DNA of 64,000 nt from Diplonema japonicum. Its lineage: Eukaryota; Euglenozoa; Diplonemea; Diplonemida; Diplonemidae. The DNA lies in NCBI GenBank assembly GCA_964019335.1, contig OZ025707.1, forward strand, positions 233,501 to 297,500, given 5' to 3'. This document shows, piece by piece, positions 25,601-33,859 of the stretch (positions are counted from its first letter, which is position 1; each line of letters starts with the position of its first letter). The notes beneath the pieces are model-generated. The model ran no database searches. It saw only the letters and a list, made by a program, of their open reading frames with translations, and was not told the DNA's origin. The position numbers and the translations under genes are program-made.

Positions 25601-26973
25601 TGCTCTCCGCGCTCTGCACAAGATGCGCGAGTATATACTTCACGGCAAGCCAGAACCTGATCAAAACTTCATTGTCGAAGGAACGACCGGAGCTCCGTGC
25701 CGCCGGCCTGGGGCTCATCAAGGACTTCCTCACCGAGGAGGAGCAACGCGTTGAGACCGCGGGAAAAATCAGAGCGGGTTCTCAAATATCATCTGCTCAG
25801 TCCTCACAGTCATCGCCCGGCGGAAGGCAAGAGGACTCAGGTATGGGGTCCAGCCTCATGCAGCAGTACCTCGCGACTATTTTAGATTGTCTTATGTCGG
25901 AAGACTCGAAAGTCCGGAATATTTCCATGGAGGTGGTTAAAATCTGTTACCATCAAGGCCTCTCTGTGCCGCTTCTTGCGATTGAGAACCTCATCTGCAC
26001 CTCTGCGGACCCGACGCAGCCTGGTCTCGCCCGGTCCTCCTTAGACCTTCTCAAATCGTTTTGCCCGAAGTTCGCGTCGACCATCGTTTCGAAAGCCGCT
26101 GGCGGGGTGCTGTCCTCATACATCTTCCACACCACCACACTGGGTTTACCGGCCAAGTCTGTGAAAGGACACTTTCACATGGAGTCGATTCATCAACAGA
26201 CCTTCGGCTTAACAGAGAAGGTTCCTAAGGGAATGGCAACGTACGCATTACAGGTTCTAAGGTTGATCGGGGTGGACGAGAAAGTCGAGGCTTTGCAAGG
26301 TAAGATCCCAACCCAGTATGAGGTACTGCATTTCCCGAGATTTGTGGTTGAAGTGCTTGCGTTGTTGAGGTACAAAAAGGAGTCGCAAGTACATGGGGTA
26401 ATCGACGCTGCTGTGCAATCTGCGTCCTTGAATGTTGAGGAGGTCAAAGGAAGGTTGCAGGAGAGGTTGCAAAACAAGAAAGCAATGCCCGACAAGCGGA
26501 ACGATTTTGAATTGGTGTTGAAAGGGCTGTGCGTAATGGCCTTGAACGAGCTGGCAAAATTTCTGAAAACCGACTACGGTCTCAGCAAGCGAAAGAAGAA
26601 AGACGACACTGCAAAGAGCCGACTTAGGGAGGTAGCAGGCCCACCGTTACCCCACTTCATCACTTTCTGCGACAATGTAGATGTTATTGAAGCAGTCTGC
26701 ACACCCCCAAGCGCACTGGACGCTCCTGTGGCAATTTCCCACTCCAATTTGAACGATTTGCTTGACACATTGGACTCCATGGACCTCGCGGAGCAGTGTT
26801 GCGGGGAGGAGCCCGACGCGAAAAAAATGAAAAAACCCGCAAAAAAACCCGGCCCGAAAAGGGGTAAAAAAAAGAGGCAGGCTACAGAGGATTCCTCCGA
26901 CAGCGATTCTTCTTCCTCTTCTTCTTCAGATTCATCGTCCGCTCCAAAGAAACGGAGACGAGTTAGGAGGTAA
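22618..26973 (+). CDS. HEAT-type chromosome protein, SCC2/NIPBL-like cohesin loader
   Basis: Single exon, 1451 residues. The ATG at 22618 is chosen because the open frame upstream is only homopolymer translation and a possible acceptor sits 31 nt before it. The body is alpha-helical with HEAT-like repeats. Residues about 1078-1178 match the Nipped-B/SCC2 C-terminal signature: a VRNISMEV helix, then a YHQGLSVP turn like the family's lrqGLvhP, then a repeat ending in GGVLSSYIF. Near the C-terminus a LAKFLKTDYGLS segment resembles the family's LKxxYGLS. SCC2/NIPBL loads cohesin onto chromatin with SCC4/MAU2. Two short helix-extended-helix motifs at about 340-381 and 389-424 resemble SAP DNA-binding motifs. 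The tail has Lys-rich nuclear-localisation-type clusters, an Asp/Ser run and KKRRRVRR. Another large HEAT protein (condensin HEAT subunit, PDS5) cannot be excluded. Confidence 0.62.
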   Translation: MPTHYKCVAATLHRIRCEPSYSSTLVRYINPGESVEVSEVKEVAGNKWARVQREGWSVISDQLNSLVFLKEDKKPRGTVAVLTDFCKTFQSNSTPVQEDTMKEMLQTAAKIAASLTPTSIAQCESITRFFSTVPVQPAQTSILISLLSATSYSEAPRQIATCISSIFRNIATKEDLDDLLEVLTPKILKSDAVKKASFAWFLIGVAGAAFIPDPGMPAREYFSVHYDGMYTTFAVEILMRVAVDAEARTLVKIVSELLSLLTTPSQAIADLILTQFVCALLAMKTGLSAELLGKIAQFTKLQSAHLKTLGNDSPPPVDTQNAYSYPTRMMTPEETRKTVSLNGDLNTQNKRQLANTARALCLDTTTTTTVDDLRALIEKHLGGDEPDIDRLNKPELVNIANNMGLRFNKNTKKDELKALILSCRDMPPGDEDNPIEGLEDHAVNNTYEMVLPGCHGIDRNSMVTSWVRNLETRYENEGLASAFSGYCKRHRVTWLNERLVRTTEGDVEEDSTTDCKDFFLRILFSKTHSVVAYYTNITRHLVALFTSVATPAATKKRVSTSLCSLLDVDPSLIEFLWPAIASGLKDGNGNTGKETLLDVLAVVLNRLDRFDVYMEAAESQEANPPGTVESMHKKMLNMMLHVVATTTTIGIAKKACRSIGTIAASSSAMLHMHQRLLSQVRHIHYKAAENVKDEISHLILSLLCAKKSPGANFATLVTTELSETPLLDFPIGHSYAPSEFLQDFKKIFGVSKNHNEAKEIIRTLQTQTEHPKSVVLCCLHLLARIVPNKLFEKEEGLLADVTTTVKSFLATPDKPDESIAVFIHGCHLLVLLGYANTADGVATALADVVSNYSIKHSQRVLSMATSCLASISTRGDGKKPVPGNIEILFTGFLRTYKSVRYLYLEALRQRGKEMHPQILPHVMRGMYLLSLFVVNVNWTKRAIVDHVAQVKLDGKNELCQGKGILNNVYGVLSDLARIPMEDDIRGKVMIMQLKLLSALCTRCASIYFTASQNLIKTSLSKERPELRAAGLGLIKDFLTEEEQRVETAGKIRAGSQISSAQSSQSSPGGRQEDSGMGSSLMQQYLATILDCLMSEDSKVRNISMEVVKICYHQGLSVPLLAIENLICTSADPTQPGLARSSLDLLKSFCPKFASTIVSKAAGGVLSSYIFHTTTLGLPAKSVKGHFHMESIHQQTFGLTEKVPKGMATYALQVLRLIGVDEKVEALQGKIPTQYEVLHFPRFVVEVLALLRYKKESQVHGVIDAAVQSASLNVEEVKGRLQERLQNKKAMPDKRNDFELVLKGLCVMALNELAKFLKTDYGLSKRKKKDDTAKSRLREVAGPPLPHFITFCDNVDVIEAVCTPPSALDAPVAISHSNLNDLLDTLDSMDLAEQCCGEEPDAKKMKKPAKKPGPKRGKKKRQATEDSSDSDSSSSSSSDSSSAPKKRRRVRR

Positions 26974-27570
26974 AAAAAGGTGTTTTTTTTTTTTTTTTTT
27001 CTTTCTAGAGTACTTTCTTCTTCTTCTTCTTTTTCTTTTACTTATCCCATAGATTATTACTTATTATTGTTTTTTTTTTTCTCATTTCCTTCCCTATATA
27101 TATATATTTTTTTTTTTTTTATATTTTTGTGTTTTCTTTCAGAGTCCGCGGTTATTTCCGCGTGTTGGTATTTTCTTTTTTTTTCTTTTTTTTTTTGATA
27201 TGTTTTTCTTTTTTTGTAGCTTTCCCCCCCTTTTTCTCCCCCTTCTCTCCAATGACCAAAGCGCTATTTAGTTCTTGTTCTGAAAAAAAAAGAGAGATGG
27301 GAGGGGAAGCGGGTTATTTTTTTAAAAAAAAAGAAACCCCCCCCCCCCCTGTTTTCGTAAAGTCATGAGAAGGGAAAAAAAAGGGGGGGATGAAAAAATG
27401 TTATATGTGTCGTATCCAAAAGATTTGTCCTAGATTTTAAAAAAAAAAGAAATGAAAACAAAATGTAGGGGGGGTCAAACCAAAACCCCCCCCACACACA
27501 CACACACACACACACCTATTACCCCCCTTTTATTTTCATTGAACATAATGCTTGGGGTTCACGCAAAAAT
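26974..27570 (+). other. Homopolymer-rich spacer with a CA microsatellite
   Basis: T, A and C runs, a TA run near 27100 and a (CA)n tract near 27492-27516. No coding signal. It contains the 3' UTR of the SCC2-like gene and the upstream region of the next gene. Confidence 0.7.
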
Positions 27571-27588
27571 AAATTTTTTGTTCTCCAG
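27571..27588 (+). promoter_or_regulatory. Possible splice acceptor before the CLU-TPR gene
   Basis: A T-rich tract ending TTCTCCAG lies 32 nt before the ATG at 27621 with no exon upstream. It has the form of a trans-splice acceptor or of the 3' end of a 5' UTR intron. Confidence 0.45.
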
Positions 27589-27620
27589 GGAAAACATATC
27601 CCCACCCCACCCCCTGGTTG

Positions 27621-30600
27621 ATGGGGAATGGAAGCAGCATCAAAGATGGCCTCCGAGAGAACAACACCTGGAATGAAGACGTTGAAGAAGGCCTCAAGGA
27701 GTGGAGACGGAAAAAAGAAGCCAACCCCTTCACAGAAGAAGCCATCACCGTGAAAGGAGAAGACAACATACACGTGTGGGGGGTCCACAGAAAATATCAA
27801 ATAGAAGACGAAGATGTTCAAAAGGTGAATAACGCCTACATAGAAGCCGGCAACCGGTGGAACAGCAGCGGGAAGCAATGGGCGGCTTTGTTCACATCGT
27901 TACTATCTGAACCTATCTCGCAGGGTGCCTCAGGAAACTGGGTTGCGAAGATGGCGTCATTGGAGACAGATTTCTTCAGTGCAGCTTACACAGAACTACC
28001 GGAACTGCAGTGGACAGAGGTGTCGCGGAACATATCGTCGGCGGCTGAGAACAACATTGTGTACTTCTCCGCCCCGCCCAGCCACCACAGTATGTTAAAA
28101 CACATACGAACTGCTTTGAGATGCTTTGTGAAGTCCGTCCGCCGCATCCCTCTCCACCCGCTCCGCGGGGTTACCATTCCTTACACAGTCGCCTTTCGGT
28201 ATTCAAGCCGATACATCCTGTGCATGCCCGCACCCGACGTTCCTTTGAAACGCATTGAAGAAAATTTGTCGGATGTGGTCTCGTCAACGCTGAACCACAT
28301 GGTGAAGGGGCAGACACAGATATCCACCGCCATCGAACCAAACGGGGTGTGCCATGTCCTTCCGGGGAATATCATATCGCAGAGCTTGCGCACATCGGAT
28401 GGGACCAACGCGGGACCTGTATTGGGATGTGTCACCAGCTTGACTGACGGCGACAGTTGTGCAGAGATAGTCGCAAAACTGCACGGGTTCGGGCTCAGCG
28501 TTGGACACCTCGGTTGTCTGTACACCTTGGCCGTGTCGTTGACAACAAAACAAAACCTCTTTGTGGAGATGGTCAGTAGATCAGGGCGGAGGATCTGGTC
28601 GTCAGAGATCCTCAACGAGTCGGAACACAAGGCGTTGCAAGTAACCGGCGAGTTGCTACGCTGCGACGGATCCACATGGCTCGATAAAGTAAGCAAAGAC
28701 ATCAACGACTCCTACAATGTCGATGTCAGCACTGTGAAAGTCCCGAAAGAGCTCATTCAAAAGATCTGGATGCGCATGTGTGAGCTCTGCGGGATATCCA
28801 TTAAAGGAGGCACGCCCGACCAGATCTTGCCGGTTCACTTGTCGCCGTTCGACAAGAAGCTGTTCTCCTCCGACCACACCATCCCCCACCTCCGGTCTTT
28901 GAGGGACAGCGAAGCCTCGGAAGCAACACCGACCTTCGTAGCCGCCGCCACATTGCTCGCATTGGTCGAGCTCGGTGACGCTGGTTCCATGGACCCCGCG
29001 AAACAACACCTTGAACAACTCTCAAAAACCCCCGACACACCAGGAGCGGTTCCCATCGGCTGCCTGTTTTCCTACGCCGGTCGAATTCTACAAGACCCTG
29101 AATTGTCCAAACAAGGCTGGATACTTCAGCAACGCCCCCCAGAAGCGTTGTGGAGCCTTCTCGACGTCTACATACAAGCAGGCCAATACACGGAAGCACT
29201 GGATTGTTACAAACAAGGCTGCGTGGGTTTGAAGGAGAGCAGATTCGCGAAGCACGTCGGGAACCAGCTTGGAGAGATCGGGTCGATTCTGGTGGGGGAG
29301 GGTGATTTGGACAACGGGGAACGCGGCCTGCAGGAAGCGGCAGGGCTGCTGAGAAACCTCGGCGGGGTCGAGACAGTCCAACTGGAGGCGGTTCTGAACA
29401 ATCTCGGAGCGTGCCTTCACAAACAAGGCTCGCACCGGTTGGACGAAGCGATTGAAATTTACAGAGAACTGGCAAAGAGCTGTGATGCTTCAAACCAAAT
29501 GTCTACTCTGAACAACCTTGCGACCCTGCTGTTCCACAAGCGGACCGGAATGTCGTGGAGGGAGGCCGAACAATTTTACCAAATCGCGTTGGAGATCGCG
29601 GAAAACCTCCCAATCTCCGACAAAATCGAGGTCGAAAAGGCGCAAATGAACAAGAATCTGACGATCCTTCGCAACGTCCGGCGAAAGTGGGCCATCCTCA
29701 AGATACAATGCTGCGTGCGCTGCTACCTCTCCCGAACAAGGTGCGCGAGAATGAAAGCAAGACACGAGCTCCCAATGATCTTACAGGTCCTTACCAAGGA
29801 CGACTGTCACGGTCTGTATTACCTACTGGACCATCACTTCTGGAAGGCGGGACACCCCACCTGGAAGCATTGCATCTCCACCAACAACGAGACGACCTTC
29901 AACCACATACACAGGATCTCCGGGTTGTGGAACGTGTCCCTGATCGACGAAGCCACGCTTCGTGTTGAGTCCTTGCGGCATTCTCCGGATGCTCACGCCT
30001 TGACCCCCGACTTGTGTTCCGAGTGGTCGCGGCCTACCGTTATTGTGAACCCGCTTTTGCACCTTTGTAACTTAGAAGCCGTTGTGAGGGAGATGATAGC
30101 GAGTTTTGAAGGCGTTGCCCTCGAAGGTGTTCTGAGCGTGTCTGCAGTGTCGTGTGAAATGGCCGAGGTGTTGCGGGGTTGTGCTGTGGCGATGGAGGAG
30201 GAACGCGTGCGGGGAACGGTTTGTGAGAAAATAAAGTAAAAATAAAAATAAAATAAAACGCTCTCCCCCCCCCCCAGATCGAAACCGAATGTGAATTGAA
30301 ATATAAATCCATCGATGAGATGTTGTCCTTGATGATGGTACATTGGGGGAAAAGAAAAAAAAAAAAAAAAGGATGAAGCGAACCTCCGTTCAGGAACGGA
30401 ACAGGAAGAAACCTCGGAACGGAAAACCCTTGCCGAAGGCCTGGGGGACCTGAGCCACGCGACCCTGGCGAACGAGAGGCGCGGGCTCGAACAAAAAGAA
30501 GAGGAAGCGAGAAACTACTGCGAGGAAGGGATTGAAAGAGAAGTTCTAAAGGAGCGCTGGGAGAGAATAAAGGTGGAAGACGAAGAGCAGGAGGCCACAA

Positions 30601-30892
30601 GGAGTCTCGGCGTTGCAAGGAAGCTCAGTAGCGAGGAGCAAGAAGAGAGGGAGGCTTTGAAGGCAGAACACGAAACCGGTTCAAAAAAATTGCTCCTCGC
30701 TCAGCTCAAAGAGGCACAGCAGATAGCCGCCGCACGAGGAGAGCGTCACTGCGCCGAGGCACAAGAAGTCCTGAAAACAAGATTCCTACAGGTGGCCCAG
30801 GACACACAACACACCGAGCGCGCAGAATTCATGAAGATTCTAGTCAACGAGGAAGAGTCCATCAGGAACCTGGTATGTTCTTTTCCAAGCAC

Positions 30893-30934
<42 letters not shown>

Positions 30935-31046
30935 CAAAAAGATCGCTTCAGGATCCCACTTCGACGTCAACAATCTACAAGCTTTGAGGGTACAACAACT
31001 ATGCGATGCTGAGACGGAGATGCGTAACCAGGTAAAAAGAGAATGG

Positions 31047-31078
<32 letters not shown>

Positions 31079-32432
31079 AACCCTTCCCCTCTCCCACCTC
31101 CCTCCCTAGATCACGCGTATAGAGCAGATGGCATACACGGAGCACCGGCAAAGAGCCCAGTTTGAGACAGAGGAGCAAACCGCACGGGAGTGCATCGAAG
31201 CGGAAAGAGCAGAGGAAACGGCAAAGCAGCTCGAAAACTCCTCCTTGGCTACCGCACAGTTGCAAATAGTTCAAGACAACGAGACGACCTCCCGAGCGTG
31301 CCTCGAGGCGATGGAGCTGATGGAGAGGGAGACCCAAGGGCGCACCGTGTTGAAAGGCTGCGAGGACCAACAATTCACCACAACAGTTGCAGCTCACACC
31401 GGATCGGTCGTGAGGGAAGCAATGATTCAGAACGAGGAACAGTCCAGAGATGCAATCGCACGAGAGGAGTCGGAAGCCGCAAACAGAACGGATGAAGAGA
31501 AAACAATCCTGGAAAAGGAGGCTTGTCGCAGGGAGGAAATCGAAAAGGAGGACTCCGTTGCTATTGTGGACATGCTCAACGAAGCTGCTGTGAACCGGAA
31601 AGCAGCGGCGCACAAAGCATCCGTCAGACAGGAGCTGCAAGCTGTCATCGAGTGCAGCCTGAAAATCGTTTCCGACACAGCTTCCAAGCAGCGAATCGAG
31701 ATGGAGGCGGAGGAACAACTCGACTTCGAAAGAATCCACCGCAGGATCGCGTCGTCTCTGCAGGACCTCACAGAAGACCTTGCCCGTACAGAATCCTCAC
31801 ACCGTGCTGTGCTACTCATTGAAGAGAGCCGCAGATACCTGTCGCTGAGCGAAGGCATGGCAACGGAGCTCCTATCGGTACTGAACACAAAGGTCGCCGG
31901 TTCCTTGCAAAGGGAAGAGCAAATACTTCTCTTCAGAATTGCTTACATGAAAGAGCAACGTGCCATCGCCAAGGAAGAGTGCGAGGAGTGGGTGGAGCTG
32001 CTGTGCAGGTTTAAAAAGAAACGCGTCAACGGGAAGGTACCCTTGCAGGCGGTTAAGGAAGCCAAGCCTCCTATCCGGGAGCTAAACCTGCGTGGGGTCG
32101 ACGCTCTTGTGCAGCATGAAAAGAACGAGCGCTTCACCATCAAAGGCGAAGCGGCGTGTGCATTGGACACGCTCTTCTCGCAACAGAAAGCCGACTTCTT
32201 CCTCATCCAAGCGCGTGCCCGGCATATGAGCATGCTGCACTCACGCCCTCTCCTCGCCAAGAAGCAAGACGCGGTTGAGCGGCTCAAGGAGTCCGAGCCC
32301 GTCTACCGGCACTCCATCCTAACAGCGTACGCCCTTGGCATCAGACGCCTCCTGTGGTCCGCCGAGCAACAGCACACCTCCATCATCATGAATGAGGTTA
32401 GATTGATGAGGCCTCTGTCACCGAGCTTCTGA
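27621..32432 (+). CDS. CLU-like/TPR/IQ/coiled-coil scaffold protein (five exons)
   Basis: Exons 27621-30218, 30278-30337, 30372-30872, 30942-31031 and 31110-32432 (TGA) give about 1523 residues; all four junctions are phase 0. The start MGNGSS fits an N-myristoylation site (Gly2, Ser6). Around residue 287 the LHGFGLSVGHLG segment followed by VEMVSRSGRRI resembles the central region of CLU proteins. Residues about 494-677 are TPR-like helices with kinesin-light-chain-like spacing. An IQ motif (IQCCVRCYLSRTR, about 695-710) suggests calmodulin binding. Exons 2-5 encode some 650 residues of Glu/Arg/Ala-rich coiled coil with a recurring E-E-x-x-R pattern. The main doubt is the first junction: without it exon 1 runs on for seven more codons to a stop at 30239, and the coiled coil would be a separate gene. 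The gap is too short for normal intergenic processing, so one gene is preferred. Role inferred: membrane- or cytoskeleton-linked scaffold. Confidence 0.65.
30219..30277 (+). other. Intron 1 of the CLU-TPR gene (59 nt)
   Basis: GT (gtttgtgag) to AG after a C12-like run. Phase 0. If retained, the first exon ends at the TAA at 30237-30239. An alternative donor at 30235 gives a different short tail. Confidence 0.5.
30338..30371 (+). other. Intron 2 of the CLU-TPR gene (34 nt)
   Basis: GT (gtacattggg) to AG at the end of an A run. Phase 0. At 34 nt it is the shortest intron in the window. It is needed because the frame before the downstream exon is closed by stops at 30330 and 30333. Confidence 0.65.
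30873..30941 (+). other. Intron 3 of the CLU-TPR gene (69 nt)
   Basis: GT (gtatgttc) to AG (caaaaag). Phase 0. It contains a (CAA)n microsatellite and no stop in the exon frame, so retention would insert 23 residues including a poly-Gln run. Confidence 0.6.
30893..30934 (+). repeat. (CAA)n microsatellite inside an intron
   Basis: About 13 perfect CAA units within intron 3 of the CLU-TPR gene. If the intron were retained this would encode polyglutamine. Confidence 0.9.
31032..31109 (+). other. Intron 4 of the CLU-TPR gene (78 nt)
   Basis: GT (gtaaaaag) to AG (cctccctag), with A runs followed by a classic polypyrimidine tract. Phase 0. It joins two stretches of the same coiled coil. Confidence 0.7.
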
Positions 32433-32438
32433 AAAACA

Positions 32439-32477
<39 letters not shown>

Positions 32478-32649
32478 ACACACCCGATATGTTGTATAAA
32501 TTTATTTTTATTTCTTGTTGTTGTTGTTGTTAAAAATGGATCAAAACACAAACGCTTTCCAGCGTTTGGGGAGAACGGGGGGAAGGGGGGGGGGGGGGGG
32601 TGAAACACAGTTTTTTTTTTTCCCTCCGCTTCCCATTTAAAAACCACAA
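32433..32649 (+). other. Spacer with A, GTT and G runs
   Basis: An A run of about 35 nt, a short (GTT)n stretch and a G run. No gene is seen. It ends at a pseudogene that begins at an acceptor-like CACCACCAG. Confidence 0.7.
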
Positions 32650-33020
32650 CACCACCAGGCAGTCTCCCACAGACCTAGCATATGTGAACTGTGAGGGGTT
32701 GGGGAAGAACGGATGAGAGGGAGGCCTTCAAAGGTCTGTTCCTGACACCGATGGGGATGGGCGCCGTGCACTATTTCAAGGAGGTGTCGATGGGCGACGA
32801 TGCTGTGAAGGTGCTGGCCGTCACAAGAGAGAGCATAATGCTGTTCACCAAGGAGTGCGGGCTGCAAGGCGTTGTGGCAATCGGTTCGGTGGTAGCGTGC
32901 GTGTGCGGGTTGGAAGGCTGGATCGCCGTGCACACCGAAGACAGGTGCCTGGCGTTCCAGTGCAAAGACCAACAACAATTTTATCTGGCTCGTTTTCAAC
33001 CTCTTCAGGCAGCTTCCTTT
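32650..33020 (+). pseudogene. 5' fragment of the PH-like/receiver gene
   Basis: Near-identical to 62300-62690 of the intact gene at 62331-63488, starting at the same acceptor-like sequence before the start codon. The copy lacks about 35 nt that include the ATG, carries frame-changing differences just after it, and stops being similar before the linker and receiver domain. It retains the coding run for the PH-like N-terminal domain. The high identity means the duplication is recent. It is probably a dead gene piece, though an internal start could still give a truncated product. Confidence 0.8.
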
Positions 33021-33785
33021 GAACAACTCAAAAGACTCCTCAGAGAACGAAACTTCTGTTATCGTTGTCCCCTCCCATCCTTTTTTAACCCATAAAGGAC
33101 CGGAGCTGATTCATCAGTCAGTAAGTAAAGAAATTTAAAATTCTGGCTCTAAGGCATTTGTAATGCTCCTACAGCCCTTCTTTAAAGATTTTCTTTTTAT
33201 ACTGAACGTTGTCTTGCCCGTAAATCTTTGCATCAAAACTGCAAGGGGAGAGAGAAAAAAAAAAAAAAAAGAAATAGTGGCAAAATTTAACATGCCAAAT
33301 CGTGCCAAGATTTTTAACACGCCAAAACCTTGCAGACCGGGAGGAAGGCTGTGATATTTTCAAGGCAAAATTTAACATTCGCAATGAAATGAAGAAAAAA
33401 CGGATGCTATTCGGGGCGTCACAGCCAGGAATGGTACTGGACGGGGTGGAGAGCAAAATGATAGGGAAGAGGGGAAGAGGGGTGGACAGGTTACGATAGC
33501 GAGAGAACCGAGACAGGCGTCACGACACATCGACGGCCTCGGGATCGGACAAGATGACAGAGTACAGCACCTCAAAATCGCAATAGGCGCAACCCGCTGG
33601 TTGCACACTTTCAACATGTATGCGAAGTAAGGAAGAACTCGAGCAGAAGAAATCAAGATCACAGGTCGACCCCAAATAACATCGGGGGGGGAGTCGATCC
33701 CGGGCCTCAGGATTGGTAGCCGGCCTGACCAGAAATTAACGTCCCGAAGGAACTTACTTCCTGGCATTAAATAGCTATTATTATA
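33021..33785 (+). other. Spacer without a recognisable gene
   Basis: A 16-nt direct repeat (ggcaaaatttaacat) occurs near 33279 and 33361. A stretch at 33500-33640 has coding-like base composition but no convincing product. Nothing else is recognised. Confidence 0.5.
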
Positions 33786-33802
33786 CAAATTTTCGTTTTT
33801 AG
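33786..33802 (+). promoter_or_regulatory. Possible splice acceptor before kinase-ankyrin copy 1
   Basis: A T-rich tract ending TTTTTAG lies 57 nt before the ATG. The 5' UTR that follows (ccaatccccaacacag, then an ACAAC run) is shared with copy 2 at 43526, where a similar tract ends TTTTCCGAG. Confidence 0.4.
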
Positions 33803-33859
33803 AGTAACATCCAATCCCCAACACAGTCCACTCTACCTAAACAACAACAACAACAAAAT

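Noticed and set aside
30573-31109. A stand-alone gene starting at 30573 and reading through the CAA run
   Set aside because: It starts at GTG, reads an intron as polyglutamine and another as poly-lysine; splicing gives one continuous coiled coil.
33700-33745. tRNA-like segment (ggattggtagccggcctgac)
   Set aside because: No cloverleaf could be drawn and no paired A and B boxes are present.
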